Assembly (NCBI GenBank): GCA_013697915.1
Contig: JACCVY010000050.1
Span: forward strand, 1-64,000
Direction: 5' to 3'
DNA: 64,000 nt
Source: Blastocatellia bacterium
GTDB taxonomy: Bacteria; Acidobacteriota; Blastocatellia; Pyrinomonadales; Pyrinomonadaceae
In this document: positions 60,440 to 64,000 of the stretch, one piece after another
Layout: the number at the start of each line of letters is the position of its first letter
How positions within the stretch are numbered: the stretch's first letter is position 1
The notes under the pieces: generated by a model
What the model was told of the DNA's origin: nothing
The model's database searches: none
The model's input: only the letters and a program-made list of their open reading frames with translations
Program-made: the position numbers and the translations under genes

Positions 60440-62239
60440 CTACTGCCTTTTGATCTCAACCTCAACCGGCTTCGCGTCGTGGGACTCGTAACCTTCCGGC
60501 CAGTTTGAGATGTTTACGCCGTAAGGCCAGTCCGCCTCCGCACTAACTGCAAAACGAATAGTAATTGGCAGCCCGCGCATTGCCCGCAAGCGAACCAGCA
60601 GTTTGTCGATGCGCCATTCTTGAATCAAAGGTGCGCGGCGGGGTTCGACCGGGATTAGTCGCGAACCGCAGTCCGTCCCGTTAACAAAAAGCGTGACGCG
60701 CGTTTGGATTTGTTCGGGCTTAGCATCATTCGGCAGCACCGGCTGGATGTGAGCGCGCACAACCAGCTGACTTACACGGCGCCGATCGGCACGTTCCGGC
60801 ACGATGAAATCGAGGTGGCCTACGCCGAAACCCCAGATGTAACCGGGCCCACTGCCAATTTTTTCGAACTGCTCGGCCGCAGCCATCTGCGGTTTGAACT
60901 GATACAAGAGTGATCGATCGTCGCGCACAATCATTTGCGGAATGGTTGCGGGGTCGTCCGGCGCTCGCGACCAGGCAAACTGTCTTGGCACCAGGTGACG
61001 CGATGCGTCAGTTAATCGTTCCGGCGGATCGGCAGAACTGAGCGCGGCAAACATCTGTGCAGCGCGGTTAACTTCGCCGAGGACGCTTGCATCGCGCGAT
61101 GTTGAATAAGTGATTCCGTATCCGCGACCCGGATCGGGCGTAAAGATCCAGAACATTGCGCCAGCCGAACCAGCGCGAACATTACTTTCAAAAAATGCGC
61201 GGAACCATTCCGTCTGCGATACGCCGTGATAACCCTCCGGGCCCATGCCGAATTCTCCGAAGACGAGCGGCTTATTTAGGGAAAAAGCTGCCGCCGCGCG
61301 GTTCTCGACAAACTCTCGCAGGGCCGCAGGCGAATCGACAAAGCTGTCATTGTCATCTTTCGGATAATTGTGAACGTCACAGTAGTCGATATTCGGCAGG
61401 CGATGGTCCGCGAGCCACTCTCTTCGCTCGGCGGCGGTGCGATAGCCCCAGTCGCCCGGTGCAATTGCATGATTCGGATCGAGCGATTTCAAATAGCTGC
61501 TCATCTCAGCAATCCAGGCGCGCCGCTCGGACCAGCGGCCGGTTATGGCTTGCGCCTCATTCATTAACTCCCAACCCAGGATCGTCGGATCGTCACGGTA
61601 GAGAACGCCGGTTACGCTGTTGCGTCGGGTAACAATCTTTTCCAGGTGCTCGCGATAAAGCTGACGCGCTTTCTCGTTTGTATAAAACAGCATTGCCCGT
61701 TCCGGATTAATTCCAAAACCATATTTGTTGTCTGCTGCGTCAGCGATGCCCGCCCAGCGTAAGTATTGAGTCACTCCGCCGGTGTCGCGCCACCAGTTTG
61801 CCAGACACAATTGCACATGAAGATTGTTTTGCGCGGCTTGCGCGATTGTGTTGTCGAGATGAACAAACGCCTCTTCGTTCCAGTTGCCCGGCGACCAGCG
61901 AAAGGGATGCGTGCGCGGCCAGTCTGCCTGGTCGGCAACCGGTCCCACATCGTTTGGACCACCTTCGCCGGACGCCCAAACACGCACCACGCGAATGCCG
62001 GCTTGAGCTGCCTGGCGCAGCGTCTCCGGCATGCGCGCGCGATCATCATCGCGATACATCACCGAAACATTTGCGCCCACAAAGCGAAACGGTTGACCCG
62101 CGATTAGAAAACGGCTGCCGCGCGTTTGCACAAAGTGTTTAGATAACTCAGTGCGACCAGCTGGCGAGCCGGTTCCCATGAAGAAAAAGGCCGCACCCAC
62201 AGCAACTGTGAGCGCGGCGAATGGTAAGAACTTTTTCAC
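60440..62239 (-). CDS. GH5-like glycoside hydrolase (mannanase/cellulase type), membrane anchored or secreted
   Basis: This is a 599-residue (beta/alpha)8 retaining glycosidase. The acid/base Glu is Glu228 in GWELMNEAQ and the nucleophile is Glu329 in PLVFGEFGMG; other motifs are GANVSVMYRDDD and IRVVRVWASGEGG. An N-terminal hydrophobic segment (FLPFAALTVAVGAAFFFMG) is a signal or anchor. The C-terminal part (450-599) resembles a carbohydrate-binding beta domain. The GTG at 62239 avoids overlap with the upstream gene; the GTG at 62308 would overlap it by 43 bases. Subfamily and substrate need an HMM or tree. Confidence 0.82.
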   Translation of the reverse strand: MKKFLPFAALTVAVGAAFFFMGTGSPAGRTELSKHFVQTRGSRFLIAGQPFRFVGANVSVMYRDDDRARMPETLRQAAQAGIRVVRVWASGEGGPNDVGPVADQADWPRTHPFRWSPGNWNEEAFVHLDNTIAQAAQNNLHVQLCLANWWRDTGGVTQYLRWAGIADAADNKYGFGINPERAMLFYTNEKARQLYREHLEKIVTRRNSVTGVLYRDDPTILGWELMNEAQAITGRWSERRAWIAEMSSYLKSLDPNHAIAPGDWGYRTAAERREWLADHRLPNIDYCDVHNYPKDDNDSFVDSPAALREFVENRAAAAFSLNKPLVFGEFGMGPEGYHGVSQTEWFRAFFESNVRAGSAGAMFWIFTPDPGRGYGITYSTSRDASVLGEVNRAAQMFAALSSADPPERLTDASRHLVPRQFAWSRAPDDPATIPQMIVRDDRSLLYQFKPQMAAAEQFEKIGSGPGYIWGFGVGHLDFIVPERADRRRVSQLVVRAHIQPVLPNDAKPEQIQTRVTLFVNGTDCGSRLIPVEPRRAPLIQEWRIDKLLVRLRAMRGLPITIRFAVSAEADWPYGVNISNWPEGYESHDAKPVEVEIKRQ

Positions 62240-62265
62240 GGCAACGAATCGCGAGTCGAACCTTC

Positions 62266-62616
62266 TCAGCGGGGATTGGTTAATCGGATAAAGCCGATGA
62301 TTGCGCACACCGCTCCCAGGATCACGAAGAGGTTGAAGAATGTCAGCACATTGAATACAAAGCTGGTGTCGTTGGTTAGTACTCCAAAGCCAACCGCCAG
62401 AAACTGAATATGAAACAACAGCATGCAGACAGCAGTGAATGAAAACCAGCGCGTCGATGGACCAAACGCCCGCGCGCGCGCAAAGCCGAGCACTGCTGCT
62501 ACCAACCAGGCAATTGCGCCCAGTAGAAACATGATGGCTATCGCCGGACCGAAATAACTCGGCTGGTGGAAAGTGTTTGAGACCTGCGCGAGCAGTGTTA
62601 CCAGGAAAATAAACAT
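62266..62616 (-). CDS. Small membrane protein (116 aa)
   Basis: I cannot name this protein. It has four hydrophobic segments: MFIFLVTLLAQV, FGPAIAIMFLLGAIAWLVAAVLGFA, WFSFTAVCMLLFHIQFLAVGFGVL and VLTFFNLFVILGAVCAIIGFI. No conserved acidic or metal-binding residues stand out. Its start ATG at 62616 follows a GGAGAAGG-like ribosome site. It lies directly upstream of the GH5-like gene on the same strand and may be co-transcribed. Confidence 0.65.
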   Translation of the reverse strand: MFIFLVTLLAQVSNTFHQPSYFGPAIAIMFLLGAIAWLVAAVLGFARARAFGPSTRWFSFTAVCMLLFHIQFLAVGFGVLTNDTSFVFNVLTFFNLFVILGAVCAIIGFIRLTNPR

Positions 62617-62788
62617 TCGCCTTCTCCTCTTGAGTTTCTACTGGCTAACAAACCAAGCGCCGTTTGCGCACGTCCGAAGCCGCTAACTGTGCACAAACGG
62701 CGGTTAAAGTTTCAGTTTTGAAAACGACTAATAGCGACAGCGTTGTCGGGCAAGCAGACGCCGTGAAGCGAACTGAATGAATCACTGA

Positions 62789-62998
62789 CTACTGCGTGAT
62801 GTGAATCTCCTCTTCCTTGTTCACATGGCCCAGGAAGTAGAGCAACCCGCAGATAAAAGCAATCGCCGCAAGGCCCAGGGCGCGCCAACCTAAAGAATGT
62901 CCGCCCTCGGCGTCCGTGAAAGTCACGAACTTGTAGAAGTAGTAAATCGCACCCCCAGCAGCGAGCAAACCCACAATCGCGAGTAACATCTCTTTCAT
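62789..62998 (-). CDS. Small two-helix membrane protein (69 aa)
   Basis: The product is MKEMLLAIVGLLAAGGAIYYFYKFVTFTDAEGGHSLGWRALGLAAIAFICGLLYFLGHVNKEEEIHITQ, that is, two membrane helices with a short loop and an acidic C-terminus. The function is unknown. GGAGGTAAAA precedes the ATG at 62998, a strong ribosome site. Small anchors of this kind occur near respiratory or stress genes, but no partner is evident here; the next gene upstream is selB on the same strand. Confidence 0.65.
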   Translation of the reverse strand: MKEMLLAIVGLLAAGGAIYYFYKFVTFTDAEGGHSLGWRALGLAAIAFICGLLYFLGHVNKEEEIHITQ

Positions 62999-63129
62999 AT
63001 CATTTTACCTCCGGCAAATGAGTTGCTATGTAGGTTAGGAAAAAGCCGCTTAGCGCTATATGGCCAGCATGTTAACGCCAGCCATCGGGGAACGCAAGTT
63101 TTTCATGCCGTACTACTCGTTCTACGGCA

Positions 63130-64000
63130 TTACTTAAGAATGATTCGTTTGTCAGCGGCGCGGCGCGTTATTCGTTCCCGATCAAAATATTCGAGCAGCG
63201 GAATCGCGTATTTGCGCGAAACGCCAGCCAACTCCTTAAACTGTGACACGTCGATTAACCGCTCCGGCTCATGTTGCGAAGCGAAGTCCTGAAGCAATGT
63301 ACGCAATCGATTGATTGAGTTAACGTGCAAAAACATATCCGCCTGCGCCCGAACAAGAGTACCGTCATCAAGCAGCATTTGCAGAATTTTCCGCGCCTGG
63401 GGTCTTTGCGCCGGCATAACCCCGGCGCTTTCGAGAGCCTGGTCAAGAGTTGGTGGTTCAAGTCGCGCAGCCTGATAGATAGTCGCGATTTTTTCCCGCA
63501 GCGTCGTCTCGGCAGGGGAAAGATCGACCGTGTGTTCGCGGAGGCGAACCAAATCTTTTTCTGTAACCAGAGCGCCCTTACTTTCAAGCTGATTCATCAC
63601 GGCGCGAAATACTTCCGGCGCCGAGTGACTGAAGCAGCGCTCGCGTAAAAGTTCGCGCGCTAGTCCGCGCGATAAGGGGTCGCGTTGGTGATGAGACTTC
63701 ACTTCTGCAACTACCGCTTCGGCCAGTTTTTCAAAATTAGCCGTGCTGATGAATAACCCACTCGCATCAGTGATCCTCCCTTCCTGCTGGGCTTCGTTTG
63801 CAGCAGTGGACAAAACCGTATCGTTCAAACCCGTTCGGGCTATGAGTTGTTCAAGCTTCATCCCCTGGTCACCTGCCGCCAAAACAAAGGCTGCTAATTT
63901 TCTTGATCGTTCGGGTCGCATCAACTCACCCAGGCGCTCGTCAGTTTTTGCCAGTTCCCTGCCTCGATGTTTTGTGGCCAACGGATCGAGCACCAGGCCG
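63130..64000 (-). CDS. selB: Selenocysteine-specific translation elongation factor SelB, C-terminal part (N-terminus outside window)
   Basis: The frame is open to the window edge and lacks a start, so only the C-terminal 289 residues are seen. They form the winged-helix domains 2-4 of SelB that bind the SECIS hairpin: RHRGRELAKTDERL, RSRKLAAFVLAAGDQGMKLEQLIARTGL, LRERCFSHSAPEVFRAVMNQLESKGALVTEKDLVRLREHTV, and the terminal LIDVSQFKELAGVSRKYAIPLLEYFDRERITRRAADKRIILK, which is the most conserved part. The GTP-binding half is off the right edge. A hairpin ATGCCGTA/TACGGCAT overlaps the stop codon at 63130. Its presence shows that the organism can insert selenocysteine, which supports the two TGA-containing genes. 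Confidence 0.93.
   Translation of the reverse strand, partial: GLVLDPLATKHRGRELAKTDERLGELMRPERSRKLAAFVLAAGDQGMKLEQLIARTGLNDTVLSTAANEAQQEGRITDASGLFISTANFEKLAEAVVAEVKSHHQRDPLSRGLARELLRERCFSHSAPEVFRAVMNQLESKGALVTEKDLVRLREHTVDLSPAETTLREKIATIYQAARLEPPTLDQALESAGVMPAQRPQARKILQMLLDDGTLVRAQADMFLHVNSINRLRTLLQDFASQHEPERLIDVSQFKELAGVSRKYAIPLLEYFDRERITRRAADKRIILK

Noticed and set aside
1-64000. CRISPR array or defence island
   Set aside because: No regularly spaced direct repeats and no cas, restriction or toxin-antitoxin genes were seen; the repeats are palindromic and irregularly placed.

Overview
The window looks like a chromosomal segment of a free-living bacterium, most likely an Acidobacteriota of the Blastocatellia/Pyrinomonadales type. 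That placement is an inference. It rests on the winged-helix/TolB-propeller fusion protein, a giant cyclic-glucan-synthase-like enzyme, many TTG/GTG starts, moderate G+C and intergenic spaces crowded with palindromic repeats. No 16S rRNA, tRNA, prophage or CRISPR array is visible. The genes are housekeeping and accessory metabolism, in short operons on both strands.

The strongest result is a selenocysteine (Sec) theme. The right edge holds the C-terminal half of SelB, the Sec-specific elongation factor. Two genes in the window are interrupted by one in-frame TGA that falls exactly at a redox-active site. One is a membrane-anchored peroxiredoxin-like protein (5092-5889, motif WUPSC). The other is a small rhodanese (38408-38740, motif CTUPHE). 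Both TGA codons are followed at the right distance by a short hairpin whose loop has G in its second position, as in bacterial SECIS elements. An ordinary ORF caller splits or truncates both genes.

Layout. 1-7.5 kb: M20 peptidase (cut by the edge), MFS pump, a REP-associated tyrosine transposase flanked by its REPs, DDAH, truncated DinB, Sec-peroxiredoxin, arylamine N-acetyltransferase, small membrane protein. 7.6-16.3 kb: lipoproteins, 5'-3' exonuclease, winged-helix/TolB regulator divergent from a TPR protein, a doubly frameshifted VOC gene, OmpA-like protein, a flavoenzyme stub. 16.6-25.4 kb: one gene for a 2944-residue GT84/GH94 glucan synthase. 25.6-31.1 kb: MFS, endonuclease III, a coupled HExxH protein/ATP-grasp ligase pair, NlpC/P60 hydrolase. 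31.1-37.4 kb: small LSm-like protein, YkgJ-type protein, the phoH-ybeY-corC operon extended by a deoxyhypusine-synthase-like gene, rpsT. 37.5-43.4 kb: Sec-rhodanese/methyltransferase operon, pirin, free-methionine sulfoxide reductase, YdeP-type molybdoenzyme and MOSC protein. 43.5-53.6 kb: M14 peptidase, TPR protein, acyl-CoA ligase/thioesterase pair, hemB, tandem rhodanese, amidohydrolase. 53.8-64 kb: permease/aminotransferase pair, HXXEE protein, radical SAM enzyme, GT-C glycosyltransferase, GH5-like enzyme, small membrane proteins, selB.

The second theme is repeats. At least six families occur: (A) paired 17-base palindromes GCAAACTGTTAGTTTGC, (B) 100-200 bp nested hairpins built on GGCAAAGCC/GGCATAGCC words, (C) GCGGGGGCAAGCCCGC inverted repeats, (D) a 187-bp element with GACGCGTAGCGTC arms, (E) simple CTTGAAA-like or AATAGTA-like tracts, and (F) 'CACAGAGGCACGGAGA' elements. 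One F copy lies in frame inside the acyl-CoA ligase gene. E and B copies form the last codons of two other genes.
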